Below are positions 33,560-42,323 of a DNA stretch of 64,000 bases, in pieces (position 1 is the stretch's first letter; every line of letters begins with the position of its first letter). Source of the DNA: VRUE01 sp963844395 (GTDB taxonomy: Bacteria; Actinomycetota; Thermoleophilia; Solirubrobacterales; 70-9); contig CAWJNX010000001.1 in NCBI GenBank assembly GCA_963844395.1, positions 620,001-684,000 on the forward strand. The letters run 5' to 3'. A program made the position numbers and the translations under genes. The notes below the pieces were generated by a model. The model was not told the DNA's origin, searched no databases, and worked only from the letters and a program-made list of their open reading frames with translations.

Positions 33560-35257
33560 CTAACCGGCGTGGCGCCGGTCGTAATGGTCGTAGTTGAGCT
33601 CGCGGACTTCCCAGTCCGCGTCCTCTGGTACCGGGAAGAGGTGACGGACGCGCGGGGTGTCGATCCGCTCGCGGTGTTCGACGTCTCCCTCGACCGCCGG
33701 GAAGTCGAGCGTGCTCTCCTCGACCTCGACCTCGTCGAGCCAGTTGGTCGCGGTGATGCGAATTTCGTCCTCGGCCGGAACTGGCTCGAGGATGCGGGTG
33801 TCTTCCTCCATGCTCGCCTCCTCGGATGGCAGCTCAGGGTGGTCGGCTACGGGCTTCGACGCCCGAAGTCGGTCGATTTCGAACTCGGGCACCGCAAGGT
33901 CGTGGACTGCGGGCTCAGATAAACGAGGATCGTGAACTTCGGGCTCGGGTGAGCGGAGATCGTCTGCTTTGTGCCCGTCGAGATCCAGGTCCTGAGCGGC
34001 GACCGCGATCTCGACGTCGCCCGCGTCGAGGCCGGTGGCGATCAGGGTCTCGTCGGCGGCTTCGCCGAGGTCGGAGCCCAGCTCGCCCAGGGCGGCCTCG
34101 CGGAGGATCCCGCGAACGCTCTCCTCGATCCAGCCGGCCAGCTCTCGCGCTCCGTCGCCGGAGGCTCCCGCCATCAGCGAGCGCTCCAGCTCCATCGCGG
34201 CTTCCAGTCGCTCGCGGGCGGCGAGCCGGTCGACCGAGGCGCCGGCGATCAGCGCCGAGGCGCGCATCGGCAGCGAGGCGCCCACCGGGCCCTGGCCGTC
34301 CAGCACCGCGCGCAGTGCCAGCAGGTTGTCGCTGAGCCCTTCCAAAGCGGTCTCTCGCTCGCAGCCCAGCTCGAAGCGGCGCACCGCCCAGGCCAGTGGT
34401 CCGGACGGATCGGGCCGTGCCTCCAATGTGCGGGCCAGCTCGGCGAGCTGCTCGGCCTCCTCCTCGCTCAGCCGGTAGCCGTCGCCACGGGGCGCGGCGG
34501 CCCCGGTCGCGATGCGGCGCCAGTGGCCCTCTCCGGTGGGCGCGAAGGCGTGGGGACCGAGGTCGATACCGCCGACCTTGAAAAGACGCATGATGCTGAT
34601 CAGCTCGCGCAGTTGTTGCAGGGCTGCGATGGCGCTCTCGGCGCCCTCGCCCTGCTCGGCGATGGCCAAAAACTGCGGCTCCCAGGCGGCGCGGCCCATG
34701 CCCTCGCTGCGCATCGCCTCGACCGGTGCCTCGAAGGTGTCAGCACGGACAAGTTGCACGCCGCGTGGCAGCGACAGGCGCGCGACGGACATCCGCAGGC
34801 CGGCGATCGGGACAACCAGCACGTCGGCCTCGTCGATCGCGCCGATCTCGGCGTCGAGGACCGCGAGGGCCCCGTCGAGCCGGTCGCGGTCGAGGGCGAA
34901 ATCGGTGCAGCCGTCCCAAAGGAAGGCGAGGAAGACGGTCAGCATGTGCGCCGCGCGCTCGGCTGGCGCGGCGGGCACCGACTCCCCGCGTTGCTCGAGG
35001 AACGGCGCCGCGACACCGGCGAGGTCGACCGCTTCGCGAGCCGGCTCGAAGGCCGGCAGCGAACGCAGCTCGTCGTCGCGCTCGCGGACGAAGCGAGCGG
35101 TCAGCGGGACGTAGCTGTGGAAAAAAACTTCGTCGGGGCCGTCCTGCTCGGCAACGTCGAAGGGAATCTGCTCGCCGCTCGCGACGAGGGTGCTGAAGCG
35201 CGTGGCAGCCTCAGTGGCGAGCCGCCTGAGGGCCTCGTTGAGAACGGGGTCGCGCAC
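33560..35257 (-). CDS. Large hypothetical protein with acidic repetitive C-terminus
   Basis: 565 residues, not recognised. Residues 1-420 are mostly helical, Ala/Glu/Leu-rich and soluble, with LRELISIMRLFKVGGIDLGP in the middle. Residues 420-500 are an irregular repeat of acidic, Pro- and His-containing phrases (EPEVHDPRLSEPAVHDLAVP). The end is DYDR-like with NYDHYDRRHAG. No signal peptide or membrane helix is seen. ATG or similar start at 35257 lies 55 bp after the HxlR stop on the same strand, so they may share a transcript. Confidence 0.6.
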   Translation of the reverse strand: MRDPVLNEALRRLATEAATRFSTLVASGEQIPFDVAEQDGPDEVFFHSYVPLTARFVRERDDELRSLPAFEPAREAVDLAGVAAPFLEQRGESVPAAPAERAAHMLTVFLAFLWDGCTDFALDRDRLDGALAVLDAEIGAIDEADVLVVPIAGLRMSVARLSLPRGVQLVRADTFEAPVEAMRSEGMGRAAWEPQFLAIAEQGEGAESAIAALQQLRELISIMRLFKVGGIDLGPHAFAPTGEGHWRRIATGAAAPRGDGYRLSEEEAEQLAELARTLEARPDPSGPLAWAVRRFELGCERETALEGLSDNLLALRAVLDGQGPVGASLPMRASALIAGASVDRLAARERLEAAMELERSLMAGASGDGARELAGWIEESVRGILREAALGELGSDLGEAADETLIATGLDAGDVEIAVAAQDLDLDGHKADDLRSPEPEVHDPRLSEPAVHDLAVPEFEIDRLRASKPVADHPELPSEEASMEEDTRILEPVPAEDEIRITATNWLDEVEVEESTLDFPAVEGDVEHRERIDTPRVRHLFPVPEDADWEVRELNYDHYDRRHAG

Positions 35258-35312
35258 GCTCCCCGCTTCCCTCCGGCGCGGGGCGCTCCTGCGCCTGCAC
35301 GATGCCTTGCAG

Positions 35313-35654
35313 CTATGCGGGGACGGGCTCGGGCTGCTCTTCCATCAGCCAGCGCCGGCCGTAGCGCCGCATGTCCTCGATCAGCGGCACCAGCGCTTCG
35401 CCCTTCTCGGTCAGCGCGTACTCGACCCGCGGCGGCACCTCGGGGAAGGTGTTGCGGGCGACGATGCCCTCTTCTTCGAGCGCCCGAAGGCGCAGCGAGA
35501 GGGTCCGCGGACTGATCCCCTCCAGCGAGCGCTCCAGCTCACAGAAGCGACTGCAGCCCTCGGCGAGGTCGCGGATCACCAGGAGGGTCCACTTGCCGCA
35601 GACCACATCGGCGGTCCGGCAAACGGGACATCGGGAGTTGCTCTCAGCGCTCAT
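35313..35654 (-). CDS. HxlR-family winged-helix regulator
   Basis: A 113-residue regulator. It has the family opening CPVCRTADVVCGKWTLLVIRDL, the recognition segment RFCELERSLEGISPRTLSLRLRAL (core GISPRTLSLRLRALEEEGIV) and wing VEYALTEKGEALVPLIEDM. Three N-terminal cysteines (CPVC, then VCGKW) could sense redox or thiol-reactive compounds. ATG 35654 is chosen by family alignment; the open frame begins at 35777. It is downstream of the pilus genes on the same strand and before the hypothetical gene. The regulated target is unknown. Confidence 0.85.
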   Translation of the reverse strand: MSAESNSRCPVCRTADVVCGKWTLLVIRDLAEGCSRFCELERSLEGISPRTLSLRLRALEEEGIVARNTFPEVPPRVEYALTEKGEALVPLIEDMRRYGRRWLMEEQPEPVPA

Positions 35655-35724
35655 CGCATTCGTCAGATCGACGGGAGCGAGGCGGTAACGAATACCTCGC
35701 TTCAGCGAGTGTAGCGCTATGGCT

Positions 35725-36669
35725 TCATTTAGTGAAGCTTTGGGCGTATGCCCAAGCTTGCCTGGGCTGATTCGCACGCGATCCCGACGCCTCCTTGGCC
35801 TTCTGCGGCACGTTGACCTGGACGAACTCGATGCTGAGGACCTTGAGGCGGAAGGTGGGTCCGCTTGGGCTGGTCAGCAGGTCGACCGCCTCCCCGGCCC
35901 GCATCGAGAGGAAGCGGCAGTTGTCCGCTCCTCCGACGCAGCCGCCGTCGCCGCGCACCTCGATGTCGGGGGCGACGCTGAAGAGGGCGCGCTCGCCGCT
36001 CTGACTGACGCCGACGAAGAGGACGACAGCGTTCTCCTTAGGAAGCAGGCTGCCGAGCGGCAGCTCGGTGTGCAGGTTCAGATCGCGGGAGCCGGCGACG
36101 CCGAAGCGCACGTCGGGCCGGAAGCCGTAGAGCCGCTTGCCCTCGAGGTCATCGGGCGGGTTCTGCCCGCCGGAGCCCTTGGGCGTCCCGCCCGGGGCGC
36201 CCGGCGAGGACTCGGGCTCGTCGACCTCGGTGACGCTCTCGTCCACGGTGACAGTGGTCCCGCTCGACCCGCCGCCGCCGTTCACGTCGGTCACCGAGGA
36301 GCTCTCCACGGTGCTGGTCAGCTGCGACTCCTTCGGAAGGCTGGTGTAGCGCTGCTTGAAGGGATCGGTCGGGGTTCGGCCGCGCAGGCGCTTGCGGTAG
36401 TCGCGCAGGCCCGGGTGCGCCTCGACGACGGTCAGGGTCAAATCCTCGGCGATCTCCTCTTCCGCCGCTTCGGCGGCGGTCTCAGTAATTGGAGACGGCG
36501 GGGCTTCCTCCGAGCTGCCCAGAAGGAAAGGGACGGCGGCGATCGCGACCACGACCAGCGCCAGCAGCGGCAGCAAGCGCCGTTCGCGCAGGTCGTAATA
36601 GACGTCCGCCAGAAACGGCGGCGCCTTGACGTCGGGCATCTTCAGATCCGGGCCCTTCAACCGCTTCAT
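35725..36669 (-). CDS. Pilus-operon membrane protein, PilP-like position
   Basis: A 314-residue protein with one N-terminal membrane helix (RRLLPLLALVVVAIAAVPFLL), a long low-complexity linker (residues about 60-170, Ser/Thr/Glu/Gly) and a compact C-terminal domain (YGFRPDVRFGVAGSRDLNLH, VVLFVGVSQSGERALF, CRFLSMRAGEAVDLL, FRLKVLSIEFVQVNVP). It follows pilO with a 4-bp overlap, which is where PilP is found in the pilMNOP order. Similarity to PilP itself is not evident, so the call rests on position and topology. Confidence 0.65.
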   Translation of the reverse strand: MKRLKGPDLKMPDVKAPPFLADVYYDLRERRLLPLLALVVVAIAAVPFLLGSSEEAPPSPITETAAEAAEEEIAEDLTLTVVEAHPGLRDYRKRLRGRTPTDPFKQRYTSLPKESQLTSTVESSSVTDVNGGGGSSGTTVTVDESVTEVDEPESSPGAPGGTPKGSGGQNPPDDLEGKRLYGFRPDVRFGVAGSRDLNLHTELPLGSLLPKENAVVLFVGVSQSGERALFSVAPDIEVRGDGGCVGGADNCRFLSMRAGEAVDLLTSPSGPTFRLKVLSIEFVQVNVPQKAKEASGSRANQPRQAWAYAQSFTK

Positions 36670-37433
36670 GGCGCTCCTCCGGTCGTCGTCGCGGCCGGCG
36701 TCACGGTCGTCGCGCCGGGAGTTTCGGGCGTCGCCCCACCGGTGGCGCTCTGGCTCGGCGGGGTCAGGTAGGTGGTCAGGACGAAGCTGGCCTGCAGTGC
36801 AGGGAAGCCCTTCTCTCCATCGGCCTCGAGGGAGAAGCCGTCGATGGTCACCAGCCGGCCGTCGACCTTGACCTCGTCGTCGCCGGTCTTGACCAGCGAG
36901 TCAATGCCTTTGATGAAGTCGGCGACGTCGGAAAAGTTGCCGTCGAAGGTGACGTCATAGGGCATCACGGCGAGGCCGGCGGGGCCGATCGTGGCGCCGA
37001 GCGGCAGCAGCGAGGCGGCCACCTCGGTCGCCGAGACAGGCGTGCCTCCTGGGCTGGTGGCCGGGGGCACAGCCGTTGCTTCGCTGCCGCCGGCAGCGGT
37101 CAATTTGATTTCGCGGAGGCTGCCTCCCGCCCGCGTCGGAGATCCGGTTGAGCTGGACGAGCAGCGAGGCGAGTCCTCGTCGCCCGGCACAGCCTTGCCC
37201 AGCACCACTAGCCGCTGGTACTCGGCCGGGAACTCCTCCCGCGCCGCTTCGGCTTCCGCCACTTCGGCCTCATGTTGCGAGAGCGATGCCTGCAGCGCCT
37301 CCGCCTGCGCGCCGAGCTCTTTCGCTTCCTCGCGCTTCGGGCTGAGCAACATCATCCAGGAGGCGGCGGCCAGCGCGACGACGACGAGCATCGCCGCGAT
37401 CAGCCTGTTGGTCGAAGTCATCTCGATCTTCAT
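36666..37433 (-). CDS. pilO: PilO-like type IV pilus alignment protein, with a compensated frame slip
   Basis: A 255-residue inner-membrane protein: one N-terminal helix (LIAAMLVVVALAAASWMMLL), a coiled coil (EAKELGAQAEALQASLSQHE) and a C-terminal ferredoxin-like domain (YDVTFDGNFSDVADFIKGID), as in PilO. Residues about 88-104 read SPRCSSSSTGSPTRA, but the other frame over 37125-37176 gives SLLVQLNRISDAGG, which is typical PilO sequence. One missing base near 37176 and one extra base near 37125 explain it. The frame is restored, so the gene is otherwise intact. It starts 1 nt after pilN ends. Confidence 0.85.
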   Translation of the reverse strand: MKIEMTSTNRLIAAMLVVVALAAASWMMLLSPKREEAKELGAQAEALQASLSQHEAEVAEAEAAREEFPAEYQRLVVLGKAVPGDEDSPRCSSSSTGSPTRAGGSLREIKLTAAGGSEATAVPPATSPGGTPVSATEVAASLLPLGATIGPAGLAVMPYDVTFDGNFSDVADFIKGIDSLVKTGDDEVKVDGRLVTIDGFSLEADGEKGFPALQASFVLTTYLTPPSQSATGGATPETPGATTVTPAATTTGGAP

Positions 37434-37434
37434 C

Positions 37435-38193
37435 TCATTCGCCTTCCGAGCTTTCGTCGGAGCTGGTCTCGGTCGGAGCCGTTGCCGCGACCGGCGCCGC
37501 TTCTCCCGTCGCAGCCGAGATGGGAACCGGCGCCGCGTCGAAGGCGACGACGATCTCGAACTTGGCGATGAACTCGCGAGTGCGGCACTCGTCGCCGCTC
37601 GACTCCGAGCCGCCGCCTCCGGATTCCCCGCCGCTTCCTTTATCTGGCAGTTCCGAAGACTGCACCCCCACCCGCGTCACTCCGTCGATGTCCTTCAGCG
37701 TCGTCACAAAGGAGGCCACAGCCTCCTGCCCGGTGGCGCAACCGCTCAGTTCCAGGGCGGGGCCGGGGATTGCAGACCGCAGGCCGCCGCTTGAGCCTCC
37801 GCCGATGCCGACGCCGGCCGACGCGCTCGCGGTAAGGCCGGTCAGCCATGCATCGTTGGGCAGGACAAGGGACAGTTCGCGCATCACCCGCTCCCAGTCG
37901 AAGCGGCTGTCGGCGAGGCTGGAGACCGTCACAACCCGCTGTTCGCTGAGATCGCGGAACTGGACGTAGGCGGCCAGCCGTTCGGCCCGGGCAGCTTCAC
38001 GCGCGTCCTCGACTTCGAGCCTCGCCACCTCGCTCTCGCGCTCGGCGATCTCGTTGTTGGTAAGGACCAGCATCGTGACTCCGGCCAGCACGGCGACCAG
38101 GGCGCCGAGCAGGATGTAGGCGAGGGGGCCGCTGCGCAGCGGCGCCTGATCGCCACGGCGCTGCTCGGGGGGGATCAGGTTCAGCGGGCGCAT
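37435..38193 (-). CDS. pilN: PilN-like type IV pilus assembly protein
   Basis: 252 residues starting MRPLNLIPPEQRRG, the usual PilN opening with its conserved NLIPP cytoplasmic peptide that binds PilM. One membrane helix follows (LAYILLGALVAVLAGVTMLVL) and then a coiled coil and periplasmic-like domain (RFDWERVMRELSLVLPNDAW, LTGLTASAS). A Gly/Ser-rich loop and an acidic tail (TSSDESSEGE) are extra. It sits between pilM and pilO with minimal spacing, as in other pilMNO operons. Confidence 0.9.
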   Translation of the reverse strand: MRPLNLIPPEQRRGDQAPLRSGPLAYILLGALVAVLAGVTMLVLTNNEIAERESEVARLEVEDAREAARAERLAAYVQFRDLSEQRVVTVSSLADSRFDWERVMRELSLVLPNDAWLTGLTASASAGVGIGGGSSGGLRSAIPGPALELSGCATGQEAVASFVTTLKDIDGVTRVGVQSSELPDKGSGGESGGGGSESSGDECRTREFIAKFEIVVAFDAAPVPISAATGEAAPVAATAPTETSSDESSEGE

Positions 38194-38197
38194 TGGG

Positions 38198-39319
38198 CTA
38201 GCTCTCCAGGGCGATGCCGTAGGGAAGGGTGAGCCGCGCCGCCGTCTTGTCGTCATAGGCTTCCAGGGCCGGCGGGCGGGAGACGGAAGTCGGCAGTCCA
38301 AGACCCGCCTGCATCAGCTCGGCGAGGCCGGCGATGGTGCTACCGGGGCCGGAGAGGACCACGTGGCCCACCGGGATGGCGCTCTCCTGCGCTCCGTAGT
38401 AGTCGAGCGAGAGGCGCAGCTCGTCGACCAGGCTGGCGACACCCTCCTCGAGCGCCCGGCGGGCGCCCGCAACGGTCTCCGGGTCGCCCTCGACTTCCTC
38501 GATCGGGTCCTGCAGGCCGACGTGGGTGAGCCACTCGGTCGCGTGCTCGGTATTCAGTCCGCGCTCGCCGGCTAGCCTCGCGGCGACCCCCCCCAGCCCC
38601 GCGGTCGAGACCCGCGTAAAGAGGCAGGCGCGCCCACGCGCCACGGCAAGGTTCATGACGTCGCCGACGTTGCAGTAGAGGACGGTCTTGTCGAGCTGCA
38701 TCGGCACCGTCTCGGGCTCGGCTCCCCCAGCGGTCGTGCCGGCGGCACTGGCGACGCTGGCATCGGCGCCAACGCCGGCCAGAGCGCGGATCATGCCGAA
38801 GGCGGAAAGATCGACCCCGACAGGTTCCAGGCCGGCGCGGTGGAGTGGCTCGACGAAGGAGGCGACCATGTCGCGCCGCGCGGCGACGACGACGACGTCG
38901 ACCTGCGGGGTCGAGCCCTCCTCGGCCGGCACGCCGCCGACGACCTGGTGCTCGAGCACTGCCTGATCGAGCGGCATCGGGATCTGCTCCTGCGCCTGGA
39001 AGCGAACTGCGGCCTCCATTTCCTTGCGGTCCTCGATCGCCGGCAGCCGCAGGGTGCGGACGACGACCCGCTGGTTGCCGATCCCCAACCGCACCCGCTT
39101 CGACAGCTTGTGCTCGGCGAACAGCGACTTCAATCCCTTGGCGACGCTGTCGGGATCGCTCACCTCGCCCTCGTGGAAGGCACCAGGGGCCAGCGGCTCG
39201 ACGGCCACTGCGATCAGCTCGGCGGAGCCGTTCTGGCGCAGCTCGGCGGCGGCGATGCTGCCGGCCTCGATGTCGAGGCCAACCACGGTGCCGGTCTTCT
39301 TCTGCCTGGTCAGTTGCAT
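38198..39319 (-). CDS. pilM: PilM actin-like type IV pilus assembly ATPase
   Basis: 373 residues with the actin/FtsA-like fold. The first phosphate loop is GTVVGLDIEAGSIAAAELR, and family blocks include VRLGIGNQRVVVRTLRLPAI (core NQRVVVRTLRLP), MEAAVRFQAQEQIPMPLDQA (core FQAQEQIPMPLDQA) and VVLSGPGSTIAGLAELMQ. It would act as the cytoplasmic platform component that binds PilN. ATG 39319 is chosen; the open frame starts 78 nt upstream. The 134-bp gap to pilD holds no further gene. Confidence 0.92.
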   Translation of the reverse strand: MQLTRQKKTGTVVGLDIEAGSIAAAELRQNGSAELIAVAVEPLAPGAFHEGEVSDPDSVAKGLKSLFAEHKLSKRVRLGIGNQRVVVRTLRLPAIEDRKEMEAAVRFQAQEQIPMPLDQAVLEHQVVGGVPAEEGSTPQVDVVVVAARRDMVASFVEPLHRAGLEPVGVDLSAFGMIRALAGVGADASVASAAGTTAGGAEPETVPMQLDKTVLYCNVGDVMNLAVARGRACLFTRVSTAGLGGVAARLAGERGLNTEHATEWLTHVGLQDPIEEVEGDPETVAGARRALEEGVASLVDELRLSLDYYGAQESAIPVGHVVLSGPGSTIAGLAELMQAGLGLPTSVSRPPALEAYDDKTAARLTLPYGIALES

Positions 39320-39453
39320 GAGGTTCGATTGCGGGTCGCACTCGACGCCCCGCCCTCTCCCAATCGACAGATGAGCCGCAAACCTTTCGCCCTGCAATTA
39401 CTCATTTCTGGGAGAACCTGGACGGTTCTACGAGAAGCTGCCCGCAGGGACTC

Positions 39454-40212
39454 TCAGAACGCGCCCAGATACCAGTCGACCAGCTCATCGCCGACGAAAA
39501 GGCCGACGACGCCGCCGAGGGCGAGGAACGGCCCGAACGGAATCGCCTGCTTGCGCGCCGCGGCGCCGTGGCGGGCGATCATCGCCAAGCCGACCAGCGA
39601 ACCGGCCAGCAGTGCGACCAGGATCGCCGGGGCGACGTCGCGGCCGAGGAAGAGGCCAATCGTCGCCGCCAGCTTGACGTCTCCAAGTCCCATCCCACGT
39701 GGGTAGGCGAGCGCGGCGAGGAGCAGCAGGCCGCCCGCTGCGGCTGCTGCGATCGCGCGCTCGGGCAGGCTGCCGGGATCGGCGAGGGCGGCGATCGCTA
39801 CGCCGATGATCGCGGCGACCAGCAGGATCTTGTTGGGGATGATCCGCCGCTCGAGGTCGGTCACGGTGACCGCGACGAGCATCGTCACGAAGACGAGACC
39901 TAGCGCGAGTTGCCCGAGGTCGTCGGGCAGGACCAGCGCGGTCGCCCCGTAGAGGGCCCCGAGGCTCAGCTCGGTCAGCGGGTAGCGGGGCGAGATCGGC
40001 GCCCCGCAGCAGCGGGCGCGGCCCCTAAGCGCCAGCCACGAAAGCACTGGCACGTTGTCGTAGGCAGCGATCTGGGCGCCGCAGGCGGGGCAATGTGATC
40101 GTCCACCGACCACCGATTCGCCGCGCGGTACTCGGTGGACGACGACGGTGACGAAGCTGCCGACCATCAGGCCGGCGAGGAAGAGGAATATGACTGTCGC
40201 GGTCTCGTCCAT
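39454..40212 (-). CDS. pilD: Type IV prepilin peptidase/N-methyltransferase
   Basis: A 252-residue polytopic membrane aspartic protease. Both catalytic Asp motifs are present: VTVTDLERRIIPNK and MGLGDVKLAATIGLFLG. The cytoplasmic zinc-type cysteine block is HCPACGAQIAAYDNVPVLSW with a second pair in GRARCCGAPIS, so N-methylation is likely retained. It would cleave and methylate the pilin-like products of 40298-45773. It lies between the minor-pilin genes and pilM. Confidence 0.94.
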   Translation of the reverse strand: MDETATVIFLFLAGLMVGSFVTVVVHRVPRGESVVGGRSHCPACGAQIAAYDNVPVLSWLALRGRARCCGAPISPRYPLTELSLGALYGATALVLPDDLGQLALGLVFVTMLVAVTVTDLERRIIPNKILLVAAIIGVAIAALADPGSLPERAIAAAAAGGLLLLAALAYPRGMGLGDVKLAATIGLFLGRDVAPAILVALLAGSLVGLAMIARHGAAARKQAIPFGPFLALGGVVGLFVGDELVDWYLGAF

Positions 40213-40297
40213 CGGCCGGCCGGGGTGAGCTTCGCGCAGGTATCGGCGGATCGGCGCGCCGCCTGAGCGGCGCAGGACCGCTCTCAGCGGCCGGCCG

Positions 40298-41758
40298 TCA
40301 GGGCGCTTCGGGAGGTTCGGTTTCCGCCCCCGGCGGCAGAGCCCCGGTCGTGGTCATCTCGAGACGGCTGTCGAAACTCGGTTCGTCGTAGACGAACTGC
40401 AGGCCAGTGGGCGTGTCCGCGCCGACGCTCAGCGCCAGGCCGAGCCGCGAGCCCGGCGGCAGCTCCATCTGGCCGCCTCCGTCCGCTTCGAAGTTCAGCG
40501 GGAGCCTGATCTCGTCCCAGCCGCTGTGTGGCCACGTCGTCGTGAAGTGAGCGAAGTGGGTGCTCAGCGGCGGCCCGATGCTGAGCGCGAGCGTGTCGGT
40601 GATCGACGTCCCGCCGTAGGAACGCACGAAGAGCCAGGCGCAGACCCGGCCCTGGTAGGGCACTTCGCCAACCGTCCGCGTCCAGAGGTAGAGGCTGGTA
40701 TCGCTCCCGGTCAGCAGCACGCTTTCGTCGCTCGGTTCGCCCGGAATCGGTGGTGAGAGCCAGCGGTGCACACGCTGGAAGGCTTTTTCGTCCACATCGG
40801 GCTCGACCGCTGCTCCGATCGCCAGGTTAGTCATCGCGGCCGAATCGCATTCGCCGCCGGGTAGCAGCTGCAGGCCCTGGTCCTCATCCGGCTGTGGGTT
40901 GACATCGGTCGCGTAGTCGTACTCGAAGACTTTTTCTGGGTCCAGTTTGGTGGCGGCCGGCCAGAGCAGGTCCGGCGCGCCGGGAGTGTTGCCCTGCTGC
41001 GGTCCGTCGGCGCAATCGCCGCGCGTGTTGTGCGTCGGGTGGCTTCCGTTCGCGTCCGGATGTTCTTTGCGCTCGGGCTGGTCGCACGGCGTGTCGGTGA
41101 GGTAGAGCCTCCACTGCACCGCGTCGCCGCCCCCGGGAGGTGGACCGGGGTTCACGGCCGGCTCCGTCTCCGGATCGGCGATCTGTCCCTGCAGTTCCTG
41201 GTAGCGGCGGTTGACGCCGCCAGGAGCGGTCGAGGCCAGCTTCACTGCGACGATCACCCGCTTCATCAGCTCGCCCTCTTCGCATTGCCAGGCTTCCGGG
41301 CAGTCGTCCCAGACCACGTAGCGGTAGACCGTCCCGCTGACGTCCTCCACCGCGAAGCTCGTCGGACCGGGCGCCACCGTGCCGCCGGAGACCATCGGCA
41401 TCAGGTCCTGCGCCGCCTGACTTCGATCGACGTCGAAGGCGGAGTCGGACCCGATGCGCGAGTTCGGGTCGTTCTCGCCGCCTTCCTGCACAGGCAGCGT
41501 CATCAGGGCGATCTCCTCGTACGGTCGCTCCTTGATCGCCTCCATCTCCCGCTGCAGCACGTTAGAGACGACCTGGCTCTGCTCGGCCCGGAAGGTGTTG
41601 CGGGTGGAAGCGTTGACCATGCCCAGCACACCAAGGCCGCCCACGACCATGATCATCCCGGCGACGATCACCTCGACCACGGTGAGGCCGCCCTCCGCCC
41701 GCGCCAGCCGCGCCGCCGCCTTGGCGCTCGCGGCCCTGAGCTTCCCCCCCACCCTCAT
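40298..41758 (-). CDS. Minor pilin / PilV-like protein with large C-terminal domain
   Basis: 486 residues. A class III/IV-type prepilin signal is at residues 22-42 (ARAEGGLTVVEVIVAGMIMV): Gly before Leu, Glu at +5, then a hydrophobic helix. The long C-terminal part has many Trp and acidic residues (QGRVCAWLFVRSYGGTSITD, FTTTWPHSGWDEIRLPLNF) and resembles a beta-sandwich. Much longer than standard PilV, so it may sit at the pilus tip as an adhesin; inference. It overlaps the PilW-like gene by 4 bp. Confidence 0.8.
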   Translation of the reverse strand: MRVGGKLRAASAKAAARLARAEGGLTVVEVIVAGMIMVVGGLGVLGMVNASTRNTFRAEQSQVVSNVLQREMEAIKERPYEEIALMTLPVQEGGENDPNSRIGSDSAFDVDRSQAAQDLMPMVSGGTVAPGPTSFAVEDVSGTVYRYVVWDDCPEAWQCEEGELMKRVIVAVKLASTAPGGVNRRYQELQGQIADPETEPAVNPGPPPGGGDAVQWRLYLTDTPCDQPERKEHPDANGSHPTHNTRGDCADGPQQGNTPGAPDLLWPAATKLDPEKVFEYDYATDVNPQPDEDQGLQLLPGGECDSAAMTNLAIGAAVEPDVDEKAFQRVHRWLSPPIPGEPSDESVLLTGSDTSLYLWTRTVGEVPYQGRVCAWLFVRSYGGTSITDTLALSIGPPLSTHFAHFTTTWPHSGWDEIRLPLNFEADGGGQMELPPGSRLGLALSVGADTPTGLQFVYDEPSFDSRLEMTTTGALPPGAETEPPEAP

Positions 41759-42321
41759 GAGGAGCCGCCGTTGCGCAGCGTCGCGCCGTCGGCGAGCACG
41801 GTCGGATCGGTGCTTTGGCTCTTCTCGAAGGCGAACTCGACGCCGACATAGTCCGGTTCAGCGGCGCTCGGCGAGTAGGTGAAGACGTTCATGCTGCTGA
41901 GGTCGCTGACGATCTCGACTCCAGTGCCGGCGGGGCTGCCGGGCTCGACGACGCTGCGGGAGCAGGCATCCGCTTCGCAGGCGTAGGTGACGAGGCAGGC
42001 TTTCGCGACGGCGGCCGGCGGGCCGCCGCAGGGCGACTGCCTGACGTAGGTGATCAGCGACAGCTCGTCGTTTTCCGCTGGCGCCTGCACCTCGACCCCC
42101 TGGCGCAGCTCGCGCGTGATCCGCTCCAGCGCCACCCTGCCCTCCTGGATCGCGCCCACCTTGGCGCTGGCCCGGGGCTCGCTCTTGACGGCGCCGAGGA
42201 AGATCGTCACCGCTCCGCCGAGCACCACCATGCCGATCATCACGGCCACCAGCATCTCGACCAGGGTCCAGCCGCCGTCGGAACGGCGCAGATCTTCGGC
42301 GATCTTGCGAAGACGGCCCAC
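41755..42321 (-). CDS. Minor pilin, PilW-like
   Basis: 188 residues. The prepilin motif is SDGGWTLVEMLVAVMIGMVV, cleavage expected after Gly-Gly, with Glu at +5. The mature C-terminal domain has two likely disulfides (SPCGGPP, KACLVTYACEADACSRSV). GTG 42321 has GAAGGG about 9 nt upstream; GTG 42330 also fits and would overlap the previous stop. Longer open frames upstream are shadows of the PilX-like gene. It is translationally coupled to the PilV-like gene. Confidence 0.82.
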   Translation of the reverse strand: MGRLRKIAEDLRRSDGGWTLVEMLVAVMIGMVVLGGAVTIFLGAVKSEPRASAKVGAIQEGRVALERITRELRQGVEVQAPAENDELSLITYVRQSPCGGPPAAVAKACLVTYACEADACSRSVVEPGSPAGTGVEIVSDLSSMNVFTYSPSAAEPDYVGVEFAFEKSQSTDPTVLADGATLRNGGSS

Positions 42322-42323
42322 CG

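Noticed and set aside
33971..35515. Long plus-strand frame opposite the hypothetical gene
   Set aside because: No family-like sequence and antisense to a frame with better coding character; third-position pattern favours the minus strand.
39310..39390. tRNA-like GGTTCGATT at the start of pilM
   Set aside because: No cloverleaf or acceptor stem can be formed around it; it is the coding start of pilM.
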